Shown here: piece after piece, positions 25,026 to 34,885 of the stretch | Position numbering within the stretch: position 1 is the stretch's first letter | Layout of the letters: every line of letters begins with the position of its first letter | From: Desulfobulbus sp. Tol-SR | Lineage (GTDB): Bacteria; Desulfobacterota; Desulfobulbia; Desulfobulbales; Desulfocapsaceae | DNA: 64,000 bases | Reading direction: 5' to 3' | Assembly: GCA_000769715.1 (NCBI GenBank) | Contig: JROS01000009.1 | Coordinates: forward strand, 1-64,000 | Notes under the pieces: generated by a model | Databases searched by the model: none | What the model saw: only the letters and a program-made list of their open reading frames with translations | Told to the model about the DNA's origin: nothing | Translations under genes and position numbers: made by a program

Positions 25026-25892
25026 TTATTCGGCGAAATACTCCTCGGCGAGCAGGCGCGCCGCCTTGCGTTTGGCGATCTGGTTGGCGAGGGCGAAGTC
25101 CGGGGCCGCGGCGATGTCGAAGGCGATCACCTCGTGCAGCAGCCGGTCGTGCAGTTTTTTGTCCAGGGTCATCCTGGCCAGGGTTTCGGCATAGCTGGTC
25201 TGGACCAGCAGGAACCGGTGCCGCGACAGCTCCAGCGCCCGGTCGAAGTGATGCCGGCTGGCCTCGGGATCGCCGCCCAGCATGGCCGGTTTGGTCGCCT
25301 GGAGGGTGGCGAAGAAGAGGTGGATCGCGCCGGCCTGGAAGGTTTCATCCAGGGCCAGCAGCCGGGTCATGATTTTCTCGACGACCACCAGATCGGCCAT
25401 CGCCTCCGCCGAACCTTGCTGCTGCTGGATCCACGACAGCCACGCCATCGTCCCCCAGAACAGCGGGGCAACGTCAGAGCGGCTCAGAGCGGCAAGTTCG
25501 GCATCGAGATCCACCCTGCGGTCAGGGGTGATACCGGGCAGAACCTGAGCGATCAGAGTGGTTCCATACAAGCGGGCCTTATCGGCGATGGCGCCGATCC
25601 TGTTCGGCTCGGCGCCGCACTCGCCTAGGGCGGCGAGATAGGAACCATAGGACTGGGCGCCGATCCGCAGCAGGGCGCGGTTCTGCGGCGCGGAGGCGAT
25701 CATGCTGTCGATCATCAGGAGGTAGGCCGGGGCCCCCTCGCAGACCAGCTCGAGGTCGGTCTGCTTCTGCAGGTTGTCAACCGTCGGCTGGACGATGGTG
25801 CCGGTGATGACCCGGGTGCAGGAGGACAGGCCAAGGGTCAGGAGGATCAGAACGATCGCCGGGATACAACAGCTCTTCGATGTGCGTGCCAT
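25026..25892 (-). CDS. TatT-like TPR lipoprotein of a TRAP system
   Basis: 288-aa lipoprotein. The signal sequence CIPAIVLILLTLGLSSC gives a lipobox at LSSC. The rest is helical: TVDNLQKQTDLELVCEGAPAYLLMIDSMI, GSYLAALGECG, LFWGTMAWLSWIQ, ARLLALDETFQAGAIHLFFAT and a C-terminal HRFLLVQTSYAETLARM. This order is that of the TRAP TatT component family, where a TPR trimer docks with TatP. The gene is the first of the operon tatT-dctP-dctQ-dctM. ATG at 25892 is preferred over an upstream ATG. Confidence 0.85.
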   Translation of the reverse strand: MARTSKSCCIPAIVLILLTLGLSSCTRVITGTIVQPTVDNLQKQTDLELVCEGAPAYLLMIDSMIASAPQNRALLRIGAQSYGSYLAALGECGAEPNRIGAIADKARLYGTTLIAQVLPGITPDRRVDLDAELAALSRSDVAPLFWGTMAWLSWIQQQQGSAEAMADLVVVEKIMTRLLALDETFQAGAIHLFFATLQATKPAMLGGDPEASRHHFDRALELSRHRFLLVQTSYAETLARMTLDKKLHDRLLHEVIAFDIAAAPDFALANQIAKRKAARLLAEEYFAE

Positions 25893-26044
25893 GACGGGTT
25901 CAGTATGGGGGTTGGTCTGGGGTAGAAAACACCCGGATGCCTGAATATAGCTGGCAAACGGCAAGAGAGGAAGGGGAATTCGCCGGGTGGACGACAGGAC
26001 AGGCGGGGGAGACGGTATCGGAGGTGATGTCCGGATCCGTCCCG

Positions 26045-27496
26045 CTATCTATTGTGGCGGCGATGCTTTACAGGAAGTATTTTTAACTGTTCCCTGTACT
26101 TAGCCACTGTGCGGCGGGCGATCTGGATGTTCTGTTTGGCCAGAATTTCAGCAATGTCGTTGTCGCTCAGGGGTTTTATCCTGTCCTCTTCCTGGATCAT
26201 CTTGAGGATGGTGTTCCTGATTGATTCCGAGGCCAGGGCCTCTCCGCCGTTACGCGGGATCGCGGTCGAAAAGAAATACTTCAGTTCGTAAATCCCCTGC
26301 GGGGTATGGACGTACTTGTTTGAAGTGACCCGGCTGATCGTCGATTCATGCATGTCGATGTCCTCGGCGACATCGCGGAGGATCAGCGGCTTGAGGTGCC
26401 CCGGTCCATGCTCGAAGAATTCATACTGGAATTTGAGCAGACTCTCCATGACCTTGTAGATTGTCCGCTGCCGCTGATGGATCGATTTGATGAACCATTC
26501 GGCATTCTTCAGCTTATCGTGGATATAGTGGCGGGACTCCTTCTGCAACCCCTTGTCGTTGAGCAATTCCTGGTAGTGGGACGATAGCTTCAGCTGCGGC
26601 AGGTCGTCGTCGTTGAGCCGGATGATATACTCGCCGTCGATCTTCCGGACGTAGACATCGGGGACGATGTAGTTGGTGTTTTCCTCGGCGTAGGGCAGTC
26701 CGGGGTAGGGGGTGAGCTGCTTGATGATGTATTCGATCGCCTTGGTAATCTCGGATTTCTTGTGGCCGGTGGCCCGCATCAGGGCCTTGTAGTTGCGGGT
26801 TTCGAGCAGGGGGAGATGGTCCCGGACGATCTCGGCGGCGAGAGAGTCGGCCATCCCGAGCCGCTCCAACTGCAGCAGCAGTGATTCGGTGACATTCCGG
26901 GCTGCGATCCCGGGCGGGTCGAGATCCTGGATGACCTCGAGGATATATTCGGCCTCATCGTGGGTGGATTCGGTCTGGGACATGATCTCGTCGAGATCGA
27001 CCTCGAGAAAGCCATAACGGTTGAGGTTGCCGATGATGTAGAGGGCGATGTCCCATTCGTGGTCATCGAGTTCGGCATGGGCCAATTGCCAATGGAGGTA
27101 GGCGGAAAGTCCCGGTTTTGCGGAGATGAAATCGAACTGGGACGGGGCGTCGGCGGCGGGGACTTCATGGGCGAAGGAAAAATTGCTGTCGAAGTTGTTG
27201 GCGTAATCCTCCCAGTTGATCTCGGACAGGTTGTCCGAGACGGCCACCCGTTCGGTGAAGTCCTCCTCTCTTCCCGGTTCCAGGTTTTCGAGCGTCGAGG
27301 ACAGGCCGTGGGTTGCCTCGGTGGTATCGATCTGTGAGAGTTCCTCCTCCAGGGCGGGGTTCTGCTCCAGTTCGGCCTGCAGGGCATTGGAGAGCTCGAG
27401 CCGGTTCAACTGCAGCAGCCGGATGGCCTGCCGCAACTGCGGCGTCATCACCAGTTTCTGGGCCAGCTTGAGCTGTTGTCGGAGTTCCAGTGCCAT
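26045..27496 (-). CDS. rpoN: RNA polymerase sigma-54 factor
   Basis: 483-aa RpoN, full length. The Gln-rich region I, MALELRQQLKLAQKLVMTPQLRQAIRLLQL, is typical. An acidic region II follows. The core-binding domain includes LDPPGIAARNVTESLLLQL. The HTH region contains VAEDIDMHESTISRVTSNKYVHTPQG, and the C-terminal RpoN box is ARRTVAKYREQLKI. It sits downstream of lptA-lptB in the conserved lpt-rpoN order; hpf/ptsN, often next, are replaced by the TRAP operon. Confidence 0.97.
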   Translation of the reverse strand: MALELRQQLKLAQKLVMTPQLRQAIRLLQLNRLELSNALQAELEQNPALEEELSQIDTTEATHGLSSTLENLEPGREEDFTERVAVSDNLSEINWEDYANNFDSNFSFAHEVPAADAPSQFDFISAKPGLSAYLHWQLAHAELDDHEWDIALYIIGNLNRYGFLEVDLDEIMSQTESTHDEAEYILEVIQDLDPPGIAARNVTESLLLQLERLGMADSLAAEIVRDHLPLLETRNYKALMRATGHKKSEITKAIEYIIKQLTPYPGLPYAEENTNYIVPDVYVRKIDGEYIIRLNDDDLPQLKLSSHYQELLNDKGLQKESRHYIHDKLKNAEWFIKSIHQRQRTIYKVMESLLKFQYEFFEHGPGHLKPLILRDVAEDIDMHESTISRVTSNKYVHTPQGIYELKYFFSTAIPRNGGEALASESIRNTILKMIQEEDRIKPLSDNDIAEILAKQNIQIARRTVAKYREQLKILPVKHRRHNR

Positions 27497-27504
27497 AGAT
27501 CTCT

Positions 27505-28227
27505 TTACATGCTGAAATTTTCGCCGAGGTACATCTTGCGGGCCACCTCGCTCTCGATGATGTCTTCCGCCACGCCGCTGGTCAGGATCTGCCCGGCGTT
27601 CATGATGTAAGCGAAATCACAGACCTGGAGCGTCTCCCGGACGTTGTGATCGGAGATCAGGATGCCGAGGCCCTTGTCCTTCAGGCCGTGGATGATCTTC
27701 TGCAACTCGATGACGGCCAGCGGGTCGATCCCGGCGAAGGGCTCGTCGAGGAGGATGAAGCGGGGCCGGGTGGACAGCGACCGCATGATTTCGACCCGCC
27801 GCCGCTCGCCGCCGGAGAGGGCATAGCCCTTGTTGTGGCGCAGGTACTCGATGCCGAGATCGGCCATCAACTCGTTGATCCGGTTGCTGATCTCGTTTTT
27901 GCTCAGTCCCAGCGGCTCGAGGATGATGCGGACATTCTCTTCGACGGTCAGCTTCTTGAATACCGATGGCTCCTGGGCCAGGTAGGATATTCCCTTCAGC
28001 GCCCGTTTGTGTATCGGCAGATTGGTGATCGTTTCCCCGTCGAGCAGGATATGACCGCTGGTGGGACGGATAAACCCGGCGATCGAGTAGAAGGAGGTTG
28101 TCTTGCCAGCCCCGTTCGGTCCGAGCAATCCGACCACGACCCCGGTGTTGACCTGAAGGCTGACGCCGTCAACAACCGTGCGGTTGCCGTACCGCTTGAC
28201 GATATTTTTTGTCTCCAGCAGGGACAT
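27505..28227 (-). CDS. lptB: LPS export ABC transporter ATPase LptB
   Basis: 240-aa ABC ATPase powering LPS extraction by LptFGC. Walker A is GPNGAGKTT, signature ALSGGERRRVEI, Walker B FILLDEPFAGIDP, and the switch His is in ISDHNVRETL. The C-terminal ILTSGVAEDIIESEVARKMYLGENF is the LptB hallmark. It ends 8 bp before rpoN; lptA precedes it by 18 bp. Confidence 0.97.
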   Translation of the reverse strand: MSLLETKNIVKRYGNRTVVDGVSLQVNTGVVVGLLGPNGAGKTTSFYSIAGFIRPTSGHILLDGETITNLPIHKRALKGISYLAQEPSVFKKLTVEENVRIILEPLGLSKNEISNRINELMADLGIEYLRHNKGYALSGGERRRVEIMRSLSTRPRFILLDEPFAGIDPLAVIELQKIIHGLKDKGLGILISDHNVRETLQVCDFAYIMNAGQILTSGVAEDIIESEVARKMYLGENFSM

Positions 28228-28245
28228 GGCGATATTGTTGCCGTT

Positions 28246-28800
28246 CTATTTCTGGATAATGGTCATGTTGACCCGGCCCGGTTTCGATGCGCCCTTGCCG
28301 GAATCCCCGACCGTGGTTTTTGTTCTCTTTGCCCCGCCGACAACCTCTGAACGCCCTTCGTCCATGTAGTAGACAATCTTCTCGCCGCTGACCATATTCT
28401 GCCCCTGGTAGGCCTTGGCGTTGTCCATCAGGATGACCTGCCGCTCCTTGGCCAGGTAGATCATTTTCTTCGAGGTCCCGAGCCACTCTTTCTTCGAGAC
28501 CTCGACATTGCCGGTGCAGATGATCTTCTCCACCTGCTGGCTGGCGGTCTTCTGTCCTTTCTTGTTCGGTTTGGCCGGTGTGTAGAAGACAGTCATCTCG
28601 TTGGCGCGGATGCGCACATCCGCCTGACGCGCATCGACGTTGCCGGTAAACAGCACGGTATTGGTCTTTTCGGTCGAGGACATCTTGTCGGCCTCGATCT
28701 GGATCGGGGCATCCGCCGCAACCGCGGGCATGACGGCGAGGCAGCAGAGGATAGCGGCAAGACAGGAGGATCTGAACATGTGGGTGAACATTCGCATCAT
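28246..28800 (-). CDS. lptA: Lipopolysaccharide transport periplasmic protein LptA
   Basis: 184-aa periplasmic OstA-fold protein bridging inner and outer membranes in LPS export. A signal peptide (RSSCLAAILCCLAVMPAVAA) is followed by PIQIEADKMSSTEKTNTVLFTGNVDARQ, the LptA N-terminal pattern, and the repeated beta-jelly-roll strands IICTGNVEVSKKE and MVSGEKIVYYMDEG. The ATG at 28800 has SD GGAGA. lptC is not adjacent; the operon begins here, divergent from argB. Confidence 0.92.
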   Translation of the reverse strand: MMRMFTHMFRSSCLAAILCCLAVMPAVAADAPIQIEADKMSSTEKTNTVLFTGNVDARQADVRIRANEMTVFYTPAKPNKKGQKTASQQVEKIICTGNVEVSKKEWLGTSKKMIYLAKERQVILMDNAKAYQGQNMVSGEKIVYYMDEGRSEVVGGAKRTKTTVGDSGKGASKPGRVNMTIIQK

Positions 28801-29044
28801 CGTGAATCTCCGGTGAACAGGGGGAAATCTCCTTTGCAATTACCGAGCCCATCGTAGCTTAATCCCTTGGAAATGTAAAGAAGGCTGTTCCGGTCCTGTC
28901 GAAACAGTCCTTTACTAAACAGCGGCGACTCAGTACAATGCTTGCAGAATTGGGGCCTTGACCACGATCATGACATGATTTCCGGTTGATAAATTCTCTT
29001 TCGGTTCCCCCATAGAAAATTTTGGTCCACTCACGGATAGTGCA

Positions 29045-29935
29045 ATGCAAGAAAGTATCGAGAAGGCAAAAATCCTGATTGAATCTCTGCCCTACATGCA
29101 GAAATTCAGGAACAAGGTGGTGGTCATCAAGTACGGTGGTCACGCGATGGTCGATGAGCACCTGAAGCGGCAGTTCGCCCTCGACGTCATCCTGCTCAAG
29201 CAGATCGGCATCAACCCGGTGATCGTCCACGGCGGCGGACCGCAGATCAACCGCTTCCTCGACCGCCTCGACATCAAGCCCAGCTATGTCCAGGGGATGC
29301 GGGTCACCGACGGCGAGACCATGGACGTGGTCGAGATGGTTCTGGTCGGCAAGGTCAACAAGGAGATCGTCGGCCTGATCAACCACTGCGGCGGCAAGGC
29401 GGTCGGCCTGTCCGGGCGCGACGGCGATCTGGTCTGCGCCCGGAAGCTGCAGATGAGCAGCAGGGCCAAGGGCGACGACATCAAGGACGCCCCGCCCGAA
29501 CTGATCGACCTCGGCCGGGTCGGCCAGGTGACCAAAATCAATCCGGAGGTCCTGGAAAGCCTGTCCCAGGCCGATTTCATCCCGGTCATCGCCCCGGTGG
29601 GAGTCGGGGAGGATGGGCAGGCCTTCAACATCAACGCCGACCTGGTGGCCGGAGCCATTGCCGGTGAACTGGCGGCCGAGAAGTTGATGTTGCTGACCGA
29701 CGTGACCGGCGTCAAGGACAAGCAGGGGATGCTCATCCCTTCACTGTCCCGCCAGGATATCGAACCGCTGATCGCCGACGGCACCCTGACCGGCGGCATG
29801 ATCCCCAAGGTCCGGTGCTGCGAGGCGGCGCTGGCGCGCGGGGTGGCCAAGACATACATAATAGACGGCAGGGTCGAGCATGCGATCCTGCTCGAGATGT
29901 TCACCCGGGAAGGGGTGGGAACGGAGATTTGCTGA
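29045..29935 (+). CDS. argB: Acetylglutamate kinase
   Basis: 296-aa amino acid kinase, second step of arginine synthesis (N-acetylglutamate phosphorylation). Motifs are VIKYGGHAM (phosphate-binding Lys), [10 protein letters not shown], the substrate loop [18 protein letters not shown], and [10 protein letters not shown]. The N-terminal [19 protein letters not shown] helix suggests the arginine-sensitive hexameric type. It starts the argBDFGH cluster; its stop overlaps argD (TGATG). Confidence 0.97.
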   Translation: MQESIEKAKILIESLPYMQKFRNKVVVIKYGGHAMVDEHLKRQFALDVILLKQIGINPVIVHGGGPQINRFLDRLDIKPSYVQGMRVTDGETMDVVEMVLVGKVNKEIVGLINHCGGKAVGLSGRDGDLVCARKLQMSSRAKGDDIKDAPPELIDLGRVGQVTKINPEVLESLSQADFIPVIAPVGVGEDGQAFNINADLVAGAIAGELAAEKLMLLTDVTGVKDKQGMLIPSLSRQDIEPLIADGTLTGGMIPKVRCCEAALARGVAKTYIIDGRVEHAILLEMFTREGVGTEIC

Positions 29936-31131
29936 TGATCACGAACGAGCAGTTGAAGGCCAGGGCCGACAAGGTATTTGTTGCGACGTATGCACGATTT
30001 CCGGCGGCGATGATCAAGGGGGATGGGTGTCGTCTGTGGGATGCCGACGGGCGGGAATATCTCGATTTTCTCTCGGGGATCGCGGTCTGCGCCCTCGGTC
30101 ACTGCCATCCGGCGGTGACCGCGGCCATCTGCCGCCAGGCGGCCGAACTGGTCCACGTCTCCAACCTGTACTATACCGAGCCCCAGACCAGGCTGGCCGA
30201 ACTCCTTGTCGCCAACTCCTTTGCCGACAAGGTCTTCCTCGCCAACAGCGGCGCCGAGGCCAACGAGGCGGCGATCAAGCTGGCCCGCATCCATGCCGGG
30301 GAGGGACGCTATCAGGTCATCTCGCTGGCCGGCTCCTTTCATGGCCGGACCCTGGCCACTGTCGCCGCCACCGGCCAGACCAGATTCCACAAGGGGTTCG
30401 ACCCGCTGCCGGAAGGTTTTGTCCATGCCCCGTTCGGCGATCTCGCCGCCATCGAGGAACTGATCGGCGACCAGACCTGCGCCGTCCTCTGCGAACCGCT
30501 GCAGGGCGAGGGCGGAGTGCGGCCGCTGGAGGCCGCGTATCTGCAGGGGATCAGGGAGCTGTGCACCAGGCACGGTCTGACGCTGATCTTTGACGAGGTG
30601 CAGACCGGCATCGGCCGGACCGGAACCCTGTTCGCCTACCACCAGATGGGCATACAGCCCGACATCATGACCGTCGCCAAGGCCCTCGGCAACGGTCTGC
30701 CGATCGGGGCGATGCTGACGACCGACGCCATTGCCGCCGCCTTCACCCCCGGCACCCATGCCTCGACCTTCGGCGGCAATCCGGTGGTGGCGGCGGCCGC
30801 CGTGGCCAGCCTGGAGATCATTCTGGCCGAGGGCTTCCTTCCGGGAGTACGGCGGCGGGGGATGTATTTTCAGACGCAGCTGCAGCAGCTGGCGGCACGA
30901 TTTCCCGACCTGGCGGAGGGGGTACGGGGCCTGGGCATGATTCTGGGGCTGGTGCTGACGGAGAAAGGGGTGGCCCTCGGCAGCGACATCGTCAAAAAGA
31001 TGTTCGAGCGGGGCTTCCTCTGCAATTTCGCCGGCAATGTCGCCTTGCGTTTCGTGCCGCCGCTGATTGTCAGCGAGGAGGAGATCGATTGTTTCATTGC
31101 CGCGCTGGCCGATCTCCTGGCTGAGTATTGA
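29935..31131 (+). CDS. argD: Acetylornithine aminotransferase
   Basis: 398-aa PLP-dependent class III aminotransferase converting N-acetylglutamate semialdehyde to N-acetylornithine; it may also serve as succinyldiaminopimelate aminotransferase. Motifs are FLSGIAVCALGH, NSGAEANEAAIKLAR, GSFHGRT, DEVQTGIGRTG (cofactor Asp) and TVAKALGNGLPIGAM, with the PLP Lys in AKAL. The start overlaps the argB stop, implying coupled translation. Confidence 0.96.
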   Translation: MITNEQLKARADKVFVATYARFPAAMIKGDGCRLWDADGREYLDFLSGIAVCALGHCHPAVTAAICRQAAELVHVSNLYYTEPQTRLAELLVANSFADKVFLANSGAEANEAAIKLARIHAGEGRYQVISLAGSFHGRTLATVAATGQTRFHKGFDPLPEGFVHAPFGDLAAIEELIGDQTCAVLCEPLQGEGGVRPLEAAYLQGIRELCTRHGLTLIFDEVQTGIGRTGTLFAYHQMGIQPDIMTVAKALGNGLPIGAMLTTDAIAAAFTPGTHASTFGGNPVVAAAAVASLEIILAEGFLPGVRRRGMYFQTQLQQLAARFPDLAEGVRGLGMILGLVLTEKGVALGSDIVKKMFERGFLCNFAGNVALRFVPPLIVSEEEIDCFIAALADLLAEY

Positions 31132-31308
31132 TGCCGGAAAACGGAGCGAAACCGGCCGCAGCCTGAGGATTTCCGGGAAAAATCTTTGCAAATGCCCTGC
31201 CTTTCATGTAAAAATACATCTTTTCTCCCTTGAAAATCAGCGTGAGAAGGTGCAGGGAGATGGCTGCCGGAGACCGTGGTCGGCCGGCGTGAACCTTGGG
31301 TGTCGGTT

Positions 31309-32220
31309 ATGGCAAAGCATTTACTTTCACTGGAAGAATTCTCAAGAGACGAACTGGCGTATTTTGTCGAACGGGCGGTACAGCTCAAGCGTGAACGCAG
31401 CGAAGGGATGGCCCACCGGCAGCTGGCCGGTCGCACGATCGGCCTGATCTTCGAGAAACCCTCGACCCGGACCCGGGTCTCGTTCGAGGCGGCAATGTAC
31501 GGGCTCGGCGGGCAGGTCATTTTCCTGTCCGCCCGCGACACCCAGCTGGCTCGCTCCGAGCCGTTGAAGGACATGGCCCGGGTCATGTCGCGCTATGTCG
31601 ATGCGATGGTGGTGCGGACCTTCGGCCAGGACGTCGTCAATGAGCTCGCCGCCTACAGTTCCGTCCCGGTCATCAACGCCCTGACGGACCTTCACCATCC
31701 CTGTCAGATCCTCAGTGATATCATGACGATTCAGGAGAAGAAAGGTCCTCTCAGGAACCTGAAGATCGCCTGGATCGGCGACGGTAACAATATGGCCAAT
31801 TCCTGGATTCAGGCCGCCGGCAAATTCGGTTTCGAGCTGGTCCTGGCCTGTCCCGAAGGGTATGAGCCCGATGCCGGGATCCTGGCCCGGAGCCGGGCCG
31901 AGGCCGCCGGCCAGATTGCCGTGATCCGCGATCCGAAGCTGGCGGTTGCCGGCGCCGACGTCGTCAATGTCGATGTCTGGGCCTCGATGGGGCAGGAGTC
32001 CGAGCAGAACGAACGTCTTAAGGTCTTCAGCAGCTATCAGGTCAACGCCGCGCTGCTGGCCAAGGCCCCGGCGGAGTCCATCGTCCTGCACTGCCTTCCC
32101 GCCCACCGCGGCGAAGAGATCACCGACGAGGTCCTCGAGTCGGCGCAGTGCGTGGCCTTTGACCAGGCGGAAAACAAGATGCATATCCACAAGGCGATTC
32201 TCGAAAAATTCATCGCCTGA
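31309..32220 (+). CDS. argF: Ornithine carbamoyltransferase
   Basis: 303-aa enzyme joining carbamoyl phosphate and ornithine to citrulline. Carbamoyl-phosphate motif STRTR (EKPSTRTRVSFEAAM), HPCQ (DLHHPCQILSD), the ornithine-loop region DVWASMGQE and the catalytic HCLPAHRGEE are all present. The start MAKHLLSLEEFSRDEL is typical. It follows argD after a 177-bp gap, so it may have its own promoter. Confidence 0.97.
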   Translation: MAKHLLSLEEFSRDELAYFVERAVQLKRERSEGMAHRQLAGRTIGLIFEKPSTRTRVSFEAAMYGLGGQVIFLSARDTQLARSEPLKDMARVMSRYVDAMVVRTFGQDVVNELAAYSSVPVINALTDLHHPCQILSDIMTIQEKKGPLRNLKIAWIGDGNNMANSWIQAAGKFGFELVLACPEGYEPDAGILARSRAEAAGQIAVIRDPKLAVAGADVVNVDVWASMGQESEQNERLKVFSSYQVNAALLAKAPAESIVLHCLPAHRGEEITDEVLESAQCVAFDQAENKMHIHKAILEKFIA

Positions 32221-32280
32221 GAAGAGAGTGAAACTTTGAGGAAATGTCCGCATTTCCATTTTCAATTGAGGTAAACAGAT

Positions 32281-33477
32281 ATGGATGTACAGAAGATCGT
32301 TCTGGCCTACTCCGGCGGGCTGGACACGTCGGTCATACTCAAGTGGCTGGCCGAGGAATACCAGTGTTCGGTCATCGCCTATTCGGCCGACATCGGTCAG
32401 GAGGAAGACTGGGATGCGGTGCGGGCCAAGGGCCTGGCGACCGGGGCGGAGAAGGTCATCGTCTCCGATCTGAAGACCGAGTTCGTCGAGAACTATATCT
32501 TCCCGGCCTTCCGCTCCAATGCCATCTACGAGGGATCGTATCTCCTCGGCACCTCGCTGGCGCGGCCGCTGATCGCCAAGGAACAGGTGCGGATCGCCCT
32601 GGAGGAGGGCGCCGATGCCGTCAGCCATGGCGCCACCGGCAAGGGTAACGACCAGGTCCGGTTCGAGCTGGCCTATATCGGTCTGGCGCCGAAACTGAAG
32701 ATCATCGCCCCGTGGCGGCTGTGGAACCTCAATTCGCGGCAGAAGCTGGTCGAATTCGCCCGGCAGCATGCCATCCCGATCCCGGTGACCAAGGAAAAAC
32801 CGTACAGCTCCGACGAGAACCTGCTGCACATCAGTTTCGAGGGCGGCATCCTCGAGGATCCGTGGAACGAACCCGACCCGGCGATGTTCAAGCTGACCGT
32901 GGCCCCCGAGCAGGCCCCCGACAAGCCGACCTATCTCGAGGTCGAGTTCCGCCACGGTGATCCGGTGGCCCTCGACGGCCGGAGGCTCGAGCCTCTGCCC
33001 CTGTTCCAGATCCTGAACAAGCTGGGCGGCGCCAACGGCATCGGCCGGCTCGATCTGGTGGAGAACCGCTTCGTCGGCATGAAATCGCACGGGGTTTACG
33101 AGACGCCGGGCGGGACCATCCTGCGCGAGGCCCACCGGGCGCTGGAGACCATCACCCTCGACCGCGAGGTCATGCGGATCCGCGATTCCCTGGTGCCCCG
33201 CTACTCCGAGTTGATCTACAATGGCTTCTGGTTCTCGCCGGAGCGGGAGCTGCTGCAGACGACGATGGACGCCTGCCAGAGAACCGTCAACGGCACCGTC
33301 AGGCTCAAACTGTACAAGGGCAACTGCACCGTCGTCGGCCGCAAGTCCGATCAATCGCTGTACCAGGAGAGTTTTGCCACCTTCGAGGAGGACACCGTCT
33401 ACGACCAGGCCGATGCCACCGGTTTCATCCGCCTCAACGGGCTGCGCCTGCGGATCCAGGCCCTCCAGAACAGATGA
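32281..33477 (+). CDS. argG: Argininosuccinate synthase
   Basis: 398-aa ATP-pyrophosphatase-fold enzyme (citrulline + aspartate). The P-loop-like [15 protein letters not shown] lies at the N-terminus. [28 protein letters not shown] and the later [13 protein letters not shown] motifs are conserved. Full length. It lies 60 bp after argF and 4 bp before argH. Confidence 0.97.
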   Translation: MDVQKIVLAYSGGLDTSVILKWLAEEYQCSVIAYSADIGQEEDWDAVRAKGLATGAEKVIVSDLKTEFVENYIFPAFRSNAIYEGSYLLGTSLARPLIAKEQVRIALEEGADAVSHGATGKGNDQVRFELAYIGLAPKLKIIAPWRLWNLNSRQKLVEFARQHAIPIPVTKEKPYSSDENLLHISFEGGILEDPWNEPDPAMFKLTVAPEQAPDKPTYLEVEFRHGDPVALDGRRLEPLPLFQILNKLGGANGIGRLDLVENRFVGMKSHGVYETPGGTILREAHRALETITLDREVMRIRDSLVPRYSELIYNGFWFSPERELLQTTMDACQRTVNGTVRLKLYKGNCTVVGRKSDQSLYQESFATFEEDTVYDQADATGFIRLNGLRLRIQALQNR

Positions 33478-33481
33478 CGGT

Positions 33482-34885
33482 ATGAGCGGACAGGACAAGA
33501 TGGGTTCAGCAAAACTGTGGGGCGGCCGTTTTTCCGCCTCGACCGCCGCCTCGGTCGAGGCCTTCACCGCCTCGATCCATTATGACAGCCGGCTCTACCG
33601 CTACGATATCGCCGGCAGCAGGGCCCATGCGACGATGCTGGCCGATCGCGGCATCCTCAGCGGTGAGGAACTGGCCGACATTCTCCGCGGCCTGACCGAG
33701 ATCGAGCAGGAGATCGATGCCGGGACCTTCCGGTTCCGGCGCGAGCTCGAGGATATTCACATGAATATCGAAAAGTCCCTGGTCGAACGGATCGGCCCGG
33801 CGGGGGCCAGGCTGCACAGCGCCCGCAGCCGCAACGACCAGATCGCCCTCGACCTGAAGATGTACCTGCGCGACCAGTGCGACATCATCGGCGACCTGCT
33901 GACCGGGGTCCAGAAGGCCTTCGTTGTGCTGGCCCGCCAGTATCTCGGCCACGTGATGCCGGGGTACACCCATATGCAGCGGGCCCAGCCGGTGCTCGTC
34001 TCCCACCACCTGCTGGCCTATTACGAGATGTTCGGTCGCGACCGGACGCGGCTGGCCGACTGCCGCCGGCGGATGAACCTCTCCCCGTTAGGCAGTGCCG
34101 CCATGGCCGGCAGCGGGCTGCCGATCGACCGCGAGCAGGTGGCGGCGGCCCTCGATTTCGACGGGGTCACCGCCAACTCCATGGATACCGTCGGCGACCG
34201 CGATTTCGCCATCGAGTTCGTCAGCTGCTGCACCCTGGTCCAGCTGCATCTGTCGCGGCTGTCCGAGGAACTGGTGCTGTGGTCGACCGAGGAGTTCTCC
34301 TTTGTCGACATCGCCGATGCCTTCTGCACCGGGTCGTCGATCATGCCGCAGAAGAAAAACCCGGATATTCCGGAGCTGATCCGCGGCAAAAGCGGCCGGG
34401 TGGTCGGCAGCCTGATGACCCTCATCACCCTGGTCAAAGGCCTGCCGCTGACCTACAACCGCGACCTGCAGGAAGACAAGGAACCGGTCTTCGATGCGGT
34501 CGACACCGTCGCCGCCTCGCTGTCGATCATGGCCGAGCTGCTGCGCAACCTGCGATTTAAGACGGAGAGGATGGCCGAGGCGACCCGACATGGCTGCATG
34601 ACGGCCACCGATCTCGCCGATTATCTGGTGGTAAAAGGTGTTCCTTTTCGAGAGGCGCATGGTATTGTGGGCCGTGCGGTGGCATTCTGTATCGACCAGG
34701 GGTGCGAACTGGAGGACCTGACGATCGAGCAGCTGCAGCACCACTCCAGGCTTATCGAAGAAGATGTCTTTGAGGTACTGCGTGTCGAAGGTTCGGTCAA
34801 CAGCCGCATCTCTACCGGAGGGACCGGGCTGCGGCGGGTGGAAGAGGCGGTCAGTCTTGCTGAAAAACAAATGGGGATTGCGTGA
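33482..34885 (+). CDS. argH: Argininosuccinate lyase
   Basis: 467-aa fumarase/aspartase superfamily enzyme releasing arginine and fumarate. [10 protein letters not shown] at the N-terminus, [29 protein letters not shown] and the signature [16 protein letters not shown] are present. ATG at 33482 is chosen; ATG at 33500 would also leave the WGGRF core. Its stop overlaps the start of the downstream lipoprotein (TGATG). Confidence 0.97.
   Translation: MSGQDKMGSAKLWGGRFSASTAASVEAFTASIHYDSRLYRYDIAGSRAHATMLADRGILSGEELADILRGLTEIEQEIDAGTFRFRRELEDIHMNIEKSLVERIGPAGARLHSARSRNDQIALDLKMYLRDQCDIIGDLLTGVQKAFVVLARQYLGHVMPGYTHMQRAQPVLVSHHLLAYYEMFGRDRTRLADCRRRMNLSPLGSAAMAGSGLPIDREQVAAALDFDGVTANSMDTVGDRDFAIEFVSCCTLVQLHLSRLSEELVLWSTEEFSFVDIADAFCTGSSIMPQKKNPDIPELIRGKSGRVVGSLMTLITLVKGLPLTYNRDLQEDKEPVFDAVDTVAASLSIMAELLRNLRFKTERMAEATRHGCMTATDLADYLVVKGVPFREAHGIVGRAVAFCIDQGCELEDLTIEQLQHHSRLIEEDVFEVLRVEGSVNSRISTGGTGLRRVEEAVSLAEKQMGIA

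Noticed and set aside
29284-33567. Long minus-strand frames (635 and 741 codons) over argB-argD and argF-argG
   Set aside because: Antisense to clear arginine genes; no motifs and compositions typical of GC-driven shadows.
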